Source: Saccharothrix ecbatanensis (GTDB lineage: Bacteria > Actinomycetota > Actinomycetes > Mycobacteriales > Pseudonocardiaceae). From it: a stretch of 64,000 nt of DNA. The stretch is from contig NZ_JACHMO010000001.1 in NCBI RefSeq assembly GCF_014205015.1, positions 9,486,001 through 9,550,000 on the forward strand. Reading direction: 5' to 3'. Numbering within the stretch: position 1 is the stretch's first letter; each line of letters starts with the position of its first letter. The notes under the pieces are model-generated. The model saw only the letters and a program-made list of their open reading frames with translations. It ran no database searches and had not been told where the DNA came from. Positions 51,833 to 60,868 of this stretch are shown here, piece by piece. The translations under genes and the position numbers were made by a program.

Positions 51833-53188
51833 ATGGGTGACCGGCGGGAGAAGTTCGCGGCTCGGCGTGAGCTGATGGGGTTCACCCAGGAGACGCTCGC
51901 GGCTGTCGTCGGTGTGGAGTTCTCCACCGTGGGCCGATGGGAACGTGGTGATCTCACACCGCAGCCGTACCGGAGGCCGCGCATCGCGAAGGCGCTCGGC
52001 CTCACACTTGAAGAACTCGGTACGTTGCTCGCACCCCCGAGGCAGAACAGCGCTCCGCCCTCGATCGCCGCCACTGCCGCGACCACGGACGTTGAAGATC
52101 ACGCAGGAGCACACCTCGCTCCCCGCACCGCCATCCCTGTCCAGTCGGCCCCTGCGGAGACAGACGACATGAACCGTCGCGACCTGCTGCGCCTGTTCAG
52201 CATGACCGGCACCTTGCTCGCATTGCCCGCACTCGAAACCGTCATCGACCCGGAGCGACTTGGTTCGGTTGGCCGACCTGGTGGACTGGATGTCGCGGCC
52301 GTCGCAGAGTTCGAGCAGATCAACAGCCACTTGTGGGGCGTGTACGCGCTTGCCTCAACCAAGAGCCAGGTACTGCCCTTGGTCCGAAGTCAGCTCGACG
52401 TCCTCTCCGAAGGCTTGCGCCGACCGCAGATGCCTGCCATCCGGCAGCGACTGTGCGGAGTCGCGGCCGACCTTTTCCAGCTCGCCGGCGAGATCTCGTT
52501 CGACAGCGACCGCTATACCGACGCCGCACACAGCTACACACTTGCCGCGACGGCAGCCAAGGAGGCAAGCGCGTTCGACCTCTGGTCGTGTGCCCTCACT
52601 CGGCACGCGTTCATCGCCGTCTACGAGCGCCAGTTCAAGGACGCCGCGCCGATGCTCGATCTGGCTGCCGACCTTGCTCGTCGGGGTGACCTCACGCTTT
52701 CGACCCGTCATTGGGTGGCAGCCGTGCAGGCCGAGACGTTCGCCGGTCTCGGGCAGTTCGATGCCTGCCGGCGCGCACTTGAAACCGCGGGCGAGGTCCA
52801 GCAGTTGCAAGGCCAGGTGCACAACGGCGGATGGCTGCGGTTCGACGGCTCCCGGCTGGCTGAGGAACGCGGCACTTGTTACGTGACGCTCGGCCGTCCC
52901 GAACTCGCCGAGACGGCTTTGACCGACGCCTTGGCCGGAGAGCTGACCGTCCGGCGGAAAGCAGCGGTGCTGACGGACCTGGCGATGGTCGGTGTGCACC
53001 GACGCGACCCCGACCAAGTTGCCACATACGCCGAGGCCGCACTCGCGACTGCCCGCCACACCGCGTCCGGTGTGGTCGTGCGCAAGCTGCGCGGCCTGCA
53101 ACCCCATCTGGCCTCATTGCTCCACCACGAGCAGATCCAACGGCTCGACGTCGAGATCACCACCATGGTCGGCGATCACGCCGCCTGA
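51833..53188 (+). CDS. XRE regulator with TPR-like C-terminal part
   Basis: 451 residues from the ATG at 51833, five bases after GAGGTGA. The helix-turn-helix is FAARRELMGFTQETLAAVVGVEFSTVGRWERGDLTPQPYRRPRIAKALG. A linker to about residue 110 is followed by MNRRDLLRLFSMTGTLLALPAL, which looks like a hydrophobic or Tat-like remnant typical of this family, and then helical repeats (DLFQLAGEISFDSDRYTDAAHSYTLA; AFIAVYERQFKDAAPMLDLA). Such proteins control secondary metabolism or sense peptides. It is followed by a small gene within 13 bases. Confidence 0.9.
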   Translation: MGDRREKFAARRELMGFTQETLAAVVGVEFSTVGRWERGDLTPQPYRRPRIAKALGLTLEELGTLLAPPRQNSAPPSIAATAATTDVEDHAGAHLAPRTAIPVQSAPAETDDMNRRDLLRLFSMTGTLLALPALETVIDPERLGSVGRPGGLDVAAVAEFEQINSHLWGVYALASTKSQVLPLVRSQLDVLSEGLRRPQMPAIRQRLCGVAADLFQLAGEISFDSDRYTDAAHSYTLAATAAKEASAFDLWSCALTRHAFIAVYERQFKDAAPMLDLAADLARRGDLTLSTRHWVAAVQAETFAGLGQFDACRRALETAGEVQQLQGQVHNGGWLRFDGSRLAEERGTCYVTLGRPELAETALTDALAGELTVRRKAAVLTDLAMVGVHRRDPDQVATYAEAALATARHTASGVVVRKLRGLQPHLASLLHHEQIQRLDVEITTMVGDHAA

Positions 53189-53201
53189 CGAAGGAGAACA
53201 A

Positions 53202-53561
53202 GTGCACGACGAACGAGGCCGCGTGTTCCGCGAAGCGTGGATCGCCGGCGTCACCGAACACTTCCCCGGCGAGCCCAAGCCGGGCTACATCACCCCATGG
53301 GCCGACACCCCGGCATGGGAGCGCGACGCCGCGACCGCCGTGTACGACCAGGTCTGCACCTTCCTCAAGGCGACCGACGGCGCCGCGACCAAACTCAGCC
53401 GCGATCAGAAGAGCAGGTTCGTTGCCCTGTGCTGGATCGGCCAGATCTTCAAGCACTTCCCCGAACCGAAGCCGTCCTACGTCGCCGACTGGGACGAGCT
53501 CCCCGACTGGCAGAAGGCAACGGACGCCGACATCTTCGAGCGCATCGAACGAGACATCTAG
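53202..53561 (+). CDS. Hypothetical protein downstream of XRE-TPR regulator
   Basis: 119 residues from the GTG at 53202, five bases after AAGGAG. The sequence is Trp/Pro-rich and mostly helical (FREAWIAGVTEHFPGEPKPGYITPW; then RFVALCWIGQIFKHFPEPKPSYVADWDELPDWQKAT). The two HFPxxPKPxY(I/V) segments are an internal repeat. No known motif was found. It probably forms an operon with the regulator upstream. Confidence 0.75.
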   Translation: MHDERGRVFREAWIAGVTEHFPGEPKPGYITPWADTPAWERDAATAVYDQVCTFLKATDGAATKLSRDQKSRFVALCWIGQIFKHFPEPKPSYVADWDELPDWQKATDADIFERIERDI

Positions 53562-53634
53562 CCGGCGCACCACTGGAACAGCTTGATTCACAGAGCAATC
53601 GTGGTTCAACACTGAAAGTCCGTCGATAGAGTGA

Positions 53635-54972
53635 GTGGGGTTGGGGGACGTGGGCAGCAGGCGTGAAGCGTTCGTGGCCCGTCGTGAGGCGATGGGGTTC
53701 ACTCAGGAAGGACTCGCAGCGGCCGTCGGTGTGGAGTTCTCCACGGTGGGCAGGTGGGAGCGGGGCACCCTGACCCCCATGCCGTCGCGTAGGCGCAAGA
53801 TCGCGAAAGCGCTCGACATCTCGCTCGACGAATTGGACACCTTGCTCGGGCATCGGCCTGCTCAAGGCGTGCCGAGCCACCCAGTACAGAGCACGGCCCA
53901 AATGCCTTCGACACCACCCGCGACTACGGCGATCTGTCCGACAGGGCAGGCGTCTGGTTCCCTGGTGATGGAGGCGTACGACGCGACCGCGCGTGTCGAT
54001 GTGGGCGCGAGCCCAGCCGAGTTTCTCCGACCGTTGACCTTGGACGTGCAGCCTCCGCGACGTATCGGCCGTAACGAGGTCGAGCAGGTGAAGTGGATGA
54101 CGGGCACGCTGGCGGCCAGCGAGAACCTGTACGGCGGCGGTATGGCCGGTGACGCAGGAGTCGCACACCTGCGATGGGCCTGCCGCTTGCTGGACACGAA
54201 GGCCGCCGACGCAGTCCGCTCGGCGATGTTCGAGGCGGTCGGAAACCTGGCCGGCGTAGTTGCTTTCTCGGCCTTCGACGTCGGTGATCACGAAGCCGCA
54301 GCGCGCTGCTTCCGTTTCGGCCTGTGGTGTGCCGAGCAAGGCGGCTCGTGGGAACTCCGCGCCGCGACGTTGGCGGACATGGCTCGTCAAGCCATCTACG
54401 TGGGCAAGCTGGACGAAGCGCTGTCGTTGATCGAGTTCGCCCAGGTCCGGGCCGACCGGCTGACCGCCACAGCGAGGGCCATGATCGGCATCATCCGCGC
54501 CCGGTTGCTGGCTATTCTGGGCCGTCACGACGAGGCACGAGCCGAAGTGGACCGCGCGGACATGCACTTTGCCGAGCGCCAGGCGGCGACTGACCCGCCC
54601 TGGCTCTCGTACTACGACGAGGCCGAACACGCGGGCAGCAGCGCGCGTGCACTGACTCCACTTGCGGTGGCTCAGAAACGGCCTGGAGAGGCTGCTGAAC
54701 GCCTCGCAACGGCGATCCGCTTGCACAGCGACGCCTACCCGCGCTCTCGGGCGTTCTCCCGCACACGGCTGGCCACGTTGCATATGACCATCGGCGACCC
54801 GAGGGAAGGCTTCCAGATAGGACACCAGGCAGTCGTCGAGGCAACTGTGCTGCACTCGCGTCGCATGGACGAGGAACTGCACAAGCTGGCGCGCGCGACT
54901 GAACGGCACCTGTCGATCCCAGAGGTCGCGGATCTCTCGCACTTTCTGGCATCGGCCACAAGCGATGTCTGA
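53635..54972 (+). CDS. Second XRE regulator with TPR-like C-terminal part
   Basis: 445 residues; GTG at 53635, with a second possible GTG at 53650. The helix-turn-helix (FVARREAMGFTQEGLAAAVGVEFSTVGRWERGTLTPMPSRRRKIAKALD) is close to that of the regulator at 51833, so they are paralogues. The C-terminal helical part differs (ARCFRFGLWCAEQGGSWELRAATLADMARQAIYVGKLDEALSL). Its last 8 bases overlap the kinase gene, suggesting joint control. Confidence 0.88.
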   Translation: MGLGDVGSRREAFVARREAMGFTQEGLAAAVGVEFSTVGRWERGTLTPMPSRRRKIAKALDISLDELDTLLGHRPAQGVPSHPVQSTAQMPSTPPATTAICPTGQASGSLVMEAYDATARVDVGASPAEFLRPLTLDVQPPRRIGRNEVEQVKWMTGTLAASENLYGGGMAGDAGVAHLRWACRLLDTKAADAVRSAMFEAVGNLAGVVAFSAFDVGDHEAAARCFRFGLWCAEQGGSWELRAATLADMARQAIYVGKLDEALSLIEFAQVRADRLTATARAMIGIIRARLLAILGRHDEARAEVDRADMHFAERQAATDPPWLSYYDEAEHAGSSARALTPLAVAQKRPGEAAERLATAIRLHSDAYPRSRAFSRTRLATLHMTIGDPREGFQIGHQAVVEATVLHSRRMDEELHKLARATERHLSIPEVADLSHFLASATSDV

Positions 54973-55876
54973 TGTAGACGCCGGTACCGTCATGCCGTAC
55001 GCAGGAGATGTCCGTGACGTACTGAGCGCAGCAGGGTTGAGAGCAGGCCTGCCAACCACGGAAGCCAAACTGATCCGGGACGGCACGAACGTCATCTACC
55101 GGATTCCTGGTGGTGTGGTTGCCCGCGTTGGACCTCCAGGGTCTCGTGTAGTCGCCGAGCGCCAGATCGGAGCATCGCGCTGGTTGGCTGATGCCGGTAT
55201 CCCGGTCGTACGAGCCCTCGCCGGCATCGACCAGCCCACAGTTGTCGATGATCGTCCCGTCACCTGGTGGACGGAACTTCCCGAGCACCGGTACGCCACC
55301 CCCTCCGAACTGGGCAAAGTGCTCGCCCAACTGCACAGCTTGGCCGTGCCGGATTCGCCTCGGCTTCCCGTGGTCGACCCATTCGACGGCTTGGCCGATT
55401 CGATCCACCGCGGAACCGAACTGCTAGGCGTCGACCGAACATGGCTCCGTGATCTCCTGGAACGGCTGCGCGGCGAGTACACCGCACTGGCACCAGGACT
55501 GCCTCAGTGCGTCATCCACGGCGATGCGTGGCAGGGCAACGTCGTCGTCCCCGATCGAGGCCGCCCCGTGTTGTTGGACCTGGATCATCTTGGGATCGGG
55601 CCCCGTGAATGGGACCTGATCTCGCTGGCGGTCGACTACACGGACTTTTCACGGATCGAGCACTCCGACTACCAGGCCTTCGTGTCTGCATACGGCGGCT
55701 ACGACATGACGACCTGGTCCGGCTACCGGACGCTGGCGACAATCAGGGAGCTCCGCTGGACAGCTTTCGTCCTGGGCAAGGCAGACGTCAACGAGAAGGC
55801 AGCGGACGAGGCTCGGCACCGAGTGGCCTGTTTGCGCGGCGAGATCACCCGTCCTTGGTCGTGGTCGGCCTTCTGA
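54965..55876 (+). CDS. Aminoglycoside-phosphotransferase-fold kinase
   Basis: 303 residues. The kinase-like fold is shown by TNVIYRIPGGVVARVG (nucleotide loop region), CVIHGDAWQGNVVV (catalytic loop HGDxxxxN) and VLLDLDHLGIGPREWDLISLA (metal Asp, DFD-equivalent LDLDH). The family phosphorylates aminoglycosides, choline or other small molecules; the true substrate cannot be told. Overlap with an XRE-TPR gene suggests induced expression. Antibiotic resistance is possible but unproven. Confidence 0.88.
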   Translation: MSDVDAGTVMPYAGDVRDVLSAAGLRAGLPTTEAKLIRDGTNVIYRIPGGVVARVGPPGSRVVAERQIGASRWLADAGIPVVRALAGIDQPTVVDDRPVTWWTELPEHRYATPSELGKVLAQLHSLAVPDSPRLPVVDPFDGLADSIHRGTELLGVDRTWLRDLLERLRGEYTALAPGLPQCVIHGDAWQGNVVVPDRGRPVLLDLDHLGIGPREWDLISLAVDYTDFSRIEHSDYQAFVSAYGGYDMTTWSGYRTLATIRELRWTAFVLGKADVNEKAADEARHRVACLRGEITRPWSWSAF

Positions 55877-56020
55877 GGCTACGAGCGAGCACCGCGACGT
55901 CGCAATCGTTGTCGCGGAACGGTTTCCGTCGCTCGCGACCACGTCCACGCGAACTGGACAGCGGAGCCAATCACCGTCGCGTGCTCGGGTGCCGGTGCTC
56001 GAACTGGTAGACGGACATCA

Positions 56021-56503
56021 TCACCACGCCCGTATGGAGGTGGTGCGGCGGACGGCACCGACCACGGCAGCCCACGACGGCAACTCCAAGTCGGCGTTGG
56101 GCTGCGCCAACCATCGCAGCTCGCTGACGGCAGGCCCGAAGGCGGGCAACACGATCGTGGACCCTGTCTCCTTCCACCCGACCTGCAACGAGACCAAGTG
56201 GGCGATGGTGGAGTCGCGCATCGGGGTGCGCGGCTGGGTCAGGAAGATCCAGTCGTCCGGCCTGCCGGGCACGACGATGATCGGCGCGCTCAGCATCGAC
56301 CGGACGAGCTGGTGGTTGACCTCACCGCCGAAGCCAGCCCGCATGATCAGTGCGTCCACCGTGTCGCCCAGACGCAGTCGGACTTCGCCGACTGACGGGT
56401 CGATGGTGGTCGGCCAGCACAGGAGTTCCGTGTAGTACCGGGACAGCGCACTGACGTCGGCCGGTACACCCTGTTCCGTATCGGTTGTGGAGGAGGCGGT
56501 CAC
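56021..56503 (-). CDS. Hypothetical actinobacterial protein
   Basis: 160 residues from the GTG at 56503, seven bases after GAAGGAG. The sequence is mixed alpha/beta with TELLCWPTTIDPSVGEVRLRLGDTVDALIMRAGFGGEV and PIIVVPGRPDDWIFLTQP. The VPGRPDDWIFL segment is conserved in small actinomycete proteins sometimes linked to primase-polymerase-like domains, but I cannot assign a function. It is likely in a group with the two small genes upstream on the same strand. Confidence 0.65.
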   Translation of the reverse strand: MTASSTTDTEQGVPADVSALSRYYTELLCWPTTIDPSVGEVRLRLGDTVDALIMRAGFGGEVNHQLVRSMLSAPIIVVPGRPDDWIFLTQPRTPMRDSTIAHLVSLQVGWKETGSTIVLPAFGPAVSELRWLAQPNADLELPSWAAVVGAVRRTTSIRAW

Positions 56504-56692
56504 GGACGTGCTCCTTCTGGAGAAGTTGGTGCGGCGGAGTCGGAGTCCCACAGGAATGCTCCGGCCCCGCCGTGATCAAGGGCGCGTCATCGAAGGCGCT
56601 GGGATGGAACGGGGCTCCGACCCCACCCATGTGGTTTCGCTTTCTCGGATGAAGCCCAAGCCGTGGGTGCCGACGGTCTTCAGCGCATGTCG

Positions 56693-56914
56693 CTATATCG
56701 GTGACGGAGGCTGGTTCGGCTTGCGCCAGTGCCTGCCGACGCCGGGCTCGTCGGGACGCTGCCGCTGTCTGAAAGCGAGGTACAGCAGGCAGCTCATCAG
56801 CACCATGGCGGCGATTGCTGTGACGACCGAGCCCGGCGGCATCACGGGTTCCCACGTCGCAGTGCGGGCATCGCGGCGGAACCACGTATCGGGGTCGTGG
56901 TTCCGCCGCGACAT
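56693..56914 (-). CDS. Small membrane protein
   Basis: 73 residues. One transmembrane helix (SVVTAIAAMVLMSCLLYLAF, about 29-48) separates a charged N-terminus (MSRRNHDPDTWFRRDARTATW) from a basic C-terminus. It overlaps the 123-residue gene by 73 bases in another frame, unusual but possible in such pairs. Function unknown. Confidence 0.5.
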   Translation of the reverse strand: MSRRNHDPDTWFRRDARTATWEPVMPPGSVVTAIAAMVLMSCLLYLAFRQRQRPDEPGVGRHWRKPNQPPSPI

Positions 56915-57213
56915 GGCGGTGAAGCAGGGCGCGGAGCGACGGCTGGGGGAAGGCCATCGCTGTACTGCTTCACCGTGCTCGCCGTGCCGATCTCCCCGGA
57001 GTGGTGGGATCCACCGGGCGCGGGCGTGGCAGCCACCCTCATGGCCGTGGCGAAGACGGAGCGGAACTGCTCGGCCTCAGCATCGTCGAGTGCGGCAGCC
57101 TCACCTGCGGGCGCCACCACAACGACCTCCGAGCCGCGCACGAAGACCTTCAGACTCCGAGGGCGGCCGGCGAAATCGCGGCACGTCACCGCCCAAGGTC
57201 CGCGGTCGTTCAT
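56842..57213 (-). CDS. Hypothetical protein
   Basis: 123 residues. The first 65 residues look folded (WAVTCRDFAGRPRSLKVFVRGSEVVVVAPAGEAAALDDAEAEQFRSVFATAMRVAA), a compact beta-beta-alpha pattern often found beside XRE regulators in actinomycetes. The rest is low-complexity. The gap 57214-57553 upstream holds no supported gene. Confidence 0.55.
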   Translation of the reverse strand: MNDRGPWAVTCRDFAGRPRSLKVFVRGSEVVVVAPAGEAAALDDAEAEQFRSVFATAMRVAATPAPGGSHHSGEIGTASTVKQYSDGLPPAVAPRPASPPCRGGTTTPIRGSAAMPALRRGNP

Positions 57214-57553
57214 CGTGCGTCACCGCTTCGCGCGGTGATCCAACTCCGTGCCGCCACCGGCCGCACGAGGAGATGTGGCACAGCGAGCTTGGTTCGTGGG
57301 TATCGTGAAACCGTAGGATTCGTGAATCGCTGGGAGAGTCTCATCATCTGCTCCTGTGGTCAGCGAGTCCCGATCTGGGTCATCGAAAACCCGCCCCCAC
57401 AGCTAACGTCCCCCGCGCGGAATGAACCAGAGCGGTTGCATGGCGGCAATGTGGCGTCCGGGCAGCGGCAGTCATTGTGACGTGCAGGAATGGGATCGAC
57501 GTGATGTCACATATGGGTTGGGCGCCCGACTGGATTGGTGCCAGGTTGGGGAG

Positions 57554-58192
57554 TCAAGCTGGAGGTCCTGCTGCGATGGTCATCAGGGCCCCGACCGCGA
57601 GGTAGGGACCGAGCGGCAATGGCTCATCAGGGTCGACCCGTCGAGCGAGCCTCAACACGACGCGCACAACCACCGCAAGAAGCCAACCGGCCGACGTTCC
57701 TGCCAGCACGGCTCCCCAGCTCAGCCACCCGAGGGCCAGACCGAGCAGGCCGGCGAACTTCACATCACCGGCGCCGAGCCCGCCGAGCCCGAGGGCGAGT
57801 ACAAGGTATGCCGCAGCGAGCACGGCCATTGCGACCAGAGCCCGCACCAAGGCCACGTGGTTGGAGCTTCGGTTGGCCTCTATCGCAAAGGTCGCACCGA
57901 GAACGAGGTAGCTGGGCAGAACGACCACGCTGGGCAGACGCTGCTCCGCCAGGTCCACCATCGAGAGCGGCACGGAAACGGCAGCCAAGTAGCTGTAGGC
58001 CAGTAGGTCGAACCCGATGCCGAGGCGCCATGCCAGCACGGCGAACAAGATCGCTGTTAACGCCGCCGATGCGCCCCACGCTCGTGGGCTGAACTGTGAG
58101 ATCCGCAGCAAACTTCGAGCCCAGAGGGCCAGCAAGCCACCCACGGCAGCGCCCATCCCAGCCCAACAGATGATCAGTGTCCCGGGCGTCAT
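57554..58192 (-). CDS. Prepilin peptidase (A24 type)
   Basis: 212 residues, about seven hydrophobic helices. The two catalytic aspartates are in VDLAEQRLPSVVVLPSY (first D) and GLGAGDVKFAGLLGL (GxGD motif, second D). The N-terminal methyltransferase domain of large type is absent, as in TadV/CpaA-like enzymes. It cleaves the class III signal peptide of Flp-type pilins at the membrane. It faces away from the pilus genes that follow, sharing a 260-base intergenic region. Confidence 0.9.
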   Translation of the reverse strand: MTPGTLIICWAGMGAAVGGLLALWARSLLRISQFSPRAWGASAALTAILFAVLAWRLGIGFDLLAYSYLAAVSVPLSMVDLAEQRLPSVVVLPSYLVLGATFAIEANRSSNHVALVRALVAMAVLAAAYLVLALGLGGLGAGDVKFAGLLGLALGWLSWGAVLAGTSAGWLLAVVVRVVLRLARRVDPDEPLPLGPYLAVGALMTIAAGPPA

Positions 58193-58455
58193 TCGACTTC
58201 ACCGCATATCACTGCTCGTGGCAACATCAACATGGCTTCGTTCCCGAAAGGCGGCGGGATTCCATCCTCAACTCATACCCGGCCGAACTTGCAGAGGGTT
58301 ACGCGAATCACCCAATCGGCTGAATGTTGACCGGATAGCGTCATTCTGACCGCAAAGTCTGCGCTTACGAACTTTGCAGTCGGTACGGGACTGTGGTGTA
58401 GACGTGTCATAGGCACGAGAACAAGAAGATCGTTACGGAAGTCTGGAGGTGCGCT

Positions 58456-59031
58456 GTGGCAATCGGGATCCTTCGCTCCTGGGGCGGTCGCGCGGTCATC
58501 GGGGTGGTGAACCTCGTGGTTCTCGCGGCGTGCAGCGCGGGCAGCACCGTTGGTTCGAGTTCTGGCACCCCGAATCTCTCGGCGGCAGGAAGCCCCAGCG
58601 CGCCCCAATCTCCCGATGAGACGGTCAAACAGGACGCGTTGGCGGCCTACTTGGGTATGTGGAAGGACTTCGTCGATGCAGGCACGACCTCCGATTGGCA
58701 GTCGCCGAAGCTCGGACAGCACGCAACCGGCGTTGCACTGACGAACCTCAGCCGCGGCCTGTACGCCGACCACTCCAACGGCTTGGTCACCAAGGGGCAG
58801 CCGGCCCTGCATCCGATGGTGTCCTCAGTAGAACCCGTCGGTGATCCGAAGAAGATCATTGTGTCCGACTGCGGCGACTCGACGGCGTGGCTGAAGTACC
58901 GAGCTGACGGCAACCAAGTCGCCGACAACAACCCGGGAGGCCGCCAAAAGATCAACGCCGTCGTTGAGAAGCAAGCGGACGGATCGTGGAAGGTGTCGGA
59001 TTTCGGGGTACATGGCGTGGGGACGTGTTGA
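58456..59031 (+). CDS. Lipoprotein of the pilus locus
   Basis: 191 residues from the GTG at 58456, six bases after GGAGG. The signal peptide ends in the lipobox LVVLAAC. A Ser/Pro-rich spacer (about 28-52) leads to a compact domain (ALAAYLGMWKDFVDAGTTSDWQSPKLGQHATGVAL ... DGSWKVSDFGV), similar to small NTF2-like secreted proteins found next to actinobacterial Tad genes. It is displayed on the outer face of the membrane. Followed at once by a secreted-protein gene. Confidence 0.85.
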   Translation: MAIGILRSWGGRAVIGVVNLVVLAACSAGSTVGSSSGTPNLSAAGSPSAPQSPDETVKQDALAAYLGMWKDFVDAGTTSDWQSPKLGQHATGVALTNLSRGLYADHSNGLVTKGQPALHPMVSSVEPVGDPKKIIVSDCGDSTAWLKYRADGNQVADNNPGGRQKINAVVEKQADGSWKVSDFGVHGVGTC

Positions 59032-59033
59032 TC

Positions 59034-60038
59034 ATGCGTCGCTTCGTGACGATCACTGGAATCGTCGCCGCGAGCCTGCTCGGAACAGCGGCTTCGGCCC
59101 TCGCGGACGGCGGATGGGGAAGTATCAATTGCAGCCAAGTTCCCACACCGGCGTGTGAACTCGGTGCGGGCACCAACGAACGGCCTGGCGGTAACCCAGG
59201 GCAGGGCAACGCCATCCCCAACCGGTCTGAAACCGGCAACCCGGACACCGGGAAGCCCGGCAACCCCGGCGACACCATCGTCGGCGGTGAGTCGAATCTC
59301 GCGAGTTGCTCCTATGTGGAGAGTGACTACCAGCCGCCGGCCGGCGGTGTGATCACCGCTGCGAGCAACACCACAGCGACTGGTGGTGTTGTTCAAGCTG
59401 CGGCGTTCCGTTCGGTGGTGGCCCGTGTGCGGGCGGGGCAGCCTGGGCAGGAGCCTGGGGCTTGGTACGTGTGGAAGTGCACCGAGGGCATCATGGACGG
59501 GCTCTACCGGCCGCCGGTGTGGATTCCCGCCGGTCAGCAGCCGGGTGCGTCCTTGTTGCCCTCGCCTGCGGAGCTTGCGCAGATGGCGCGCAAGCAGCTC
59601 CGGTTGCCCTCGCCGAGGATCGCGGCGAACCCGGTCGGTGACCAGTTGGTGAACTTGCCGACCTGGATGTGGTTGTCGAGCGGTTGGGCGCCGGTGTCGG
59701 CAACGGCCTCGGTGCCGGGTGTGTCGGTGACGGCGGTCGCGACGCCGACCTCGGTGACGTGGTCGATGGGTGACGGGTCCACTGTCACCTGTACCGGCGC
59801 CGGATCCCCGTACCAGACGAGCACCGATCCCAAGGCGCCCTCGCCGGACTGCGGTCACATCTACCGCCGTTCCTCGGTGAGTCAACCGGGGCAGGCGTAC
59901 CCGGTGACGGCGACCGTGCACTGGACGGTCACCTGGTCCGGTGCGGGGCAAGGCGGGACGTTCCCGGACATGACCACGACGGGCGACGCGGCCTTCCGCG
60001 TTGCTGAGTCGCAGGCGCTCAACAACGGCGGCGGCTGA
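59034..60038 (+). CDS. Secreted protein of the pilus locus
   Basis: 334 residues from the ATG at 59034, 2 bases after the lipoprotein stop. A Sec signal peptide (ITGIVAASLLGTAASALA) is followed by a Gly/Pro/Asn-rich region (about 45-90) and a beta-rich domain with paired Cys (SINCSQVPTPACELG; VTCTGAG ... DCGHIYRRSS), PKD-like in the TVTWSGAGQGG and ATVHWTV stretches. Similar proteins are often labelled ATP-binding, without support here. It may be an outside component of the pilus machine. Confidence 0.8.
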   Translation: MRRFVTITGIVAASLLGTAASALADGGWGSINCSQVPTPACELGAGTNERPGGNPGQGNAIPNRSETGNPDTGKPGNPGDTIVGGESNLASCSYVESDYQPPAGGVITAASNTTATGGVVQAAAFRSVVARVRAGQPGQEPGAWYVWKCTEGIMDGLYRPPVWIPAGQQPGASLLPSPAELAQMARKQLRLPSPRIAANPVGDQLVNLPTWMWLSSGWAPVSATASVPGVSVTAVATPTSVTWSMGDGSTVTCTGAGSPYQTSTDPKAPSPDCGHIYRRSSVSQPGQAYPVTATVHWTVTWSGAGQGGTFPDMTTTGDAAFRVAESQALNNGGG

Positions 60039-60157
60039 CCAGCACGCGCTGACTCTGAACGATCCCTCACCGCAAACAGCCATACCCACCTGTTCCGCGC
60101 GTTGATCACCCTTCGGCGACGCGGCGCACTACCCCCATGCCATTTGGAGGTACCGGC

Positions 60158-60868
60158 GTGAGCACCAACACCACGACCTGGCCCGACACCGACCGGCTCA
60201 CCGGCACGGCTGAGAGCCCTTGGATCAACAACGGCAAGAAGCCGCCTGCTTCACGACTGCGCACCACGGGGCGCCGTCGCAGCGTGCCGTACCTACTGCT
60301 CGGCGTACTGCTCGTGCTCGCCTGCGTGGGCGGATTCGTCCTGGTTTCTCTCAACTCCGGGGACCGGCAGGCTGTGCTCGCGCTGGCCCGCGGCGTGGTG
60401 ACGGGACACGTGCTCACCATGCAGGACCTACGGCAGGTCAACGTCGCGGTCGACCCCGGCGTCGCGGTGGTGGGAGCCGACCAGGCGGTCACCGTGGTCG
60501 GCAGGCCGATGGCCACCAGCCTGTCTGCCGGGGCGCTGCTCACCCCCGACGCCGTCGGTGGCGCCGCTGTTCCGACGAGCGGGCAGGCAATCGCCGCTCT
60601 GGCGCTCAAGGCTGGACAGTTCCCGACGGAGGTCGGACCGGGCGTGCGGGTCTCGGTGGTGTTCGTGCCCGGTCAGGCGGGGACCGCGAGCAGCCCGCCA
60701 TCCGATGGCGGGACGGTCTGGCCTGCGGTGGTGACCAGCGTGACCGCTGCGGCGAACGACCAGACCACCGTGGTCTCGGTGCAGCTCACCGAGGCCTCCG
60801 CGCGCCAGGTTGCCGCGGTGCCTGCCGGGCAGTTGTCGATCGTGATGCTCGCTTCGGGAGGTCGCTGA
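60158..60868 (+). CDS. SAF-domain protein (CpaB/RcpC-like)
   Basis: 236 residues from the GTG at 60158, six bases after GGAGGT. One transmembrane helix (VPYLLLGVLLVLACVGGFVLV, about 45-65) precedes a SAF domain (ALARGVVTGHVLTMQDLRQVNVAVDPGV ... GRPMATSLSAGALLTPD). In Tad systems CpaB/RcpC is the periplasmic partner of the secretin; Gram-positive versions sit outside the membrane. It overlaps the next gene by one base (TGATG). Confidence 0.88.
   Translation: MSTNTTTWPDTDRLTGTAESPWINNGKKPPASRLRTTGRRRSVPYLLLGVLLVLACVGGFVLVSLNSGDRQAVLALARGVVTGHVLTMQDLRQVNVAVDPGVAVVGADQAVTVVGRPMATSLSAGALLTPDAVGGAAVPTSGQAIAALALKAGQFPTEVGPGVRVSVVFVPGQAGTASSPPSDGGTVWPAVVTSVTAAANDQTTVVSVQLTEASARQVAAVPAGQLSIVMLASGGR

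Noticed and set aside
56322-56957. 211-codon minus-strand frame with CPHC pattern
   Set aside because: It overlaps two better-supported small genes and continues antisense-like low-complexity sequence; the single Cys pair is not enough.
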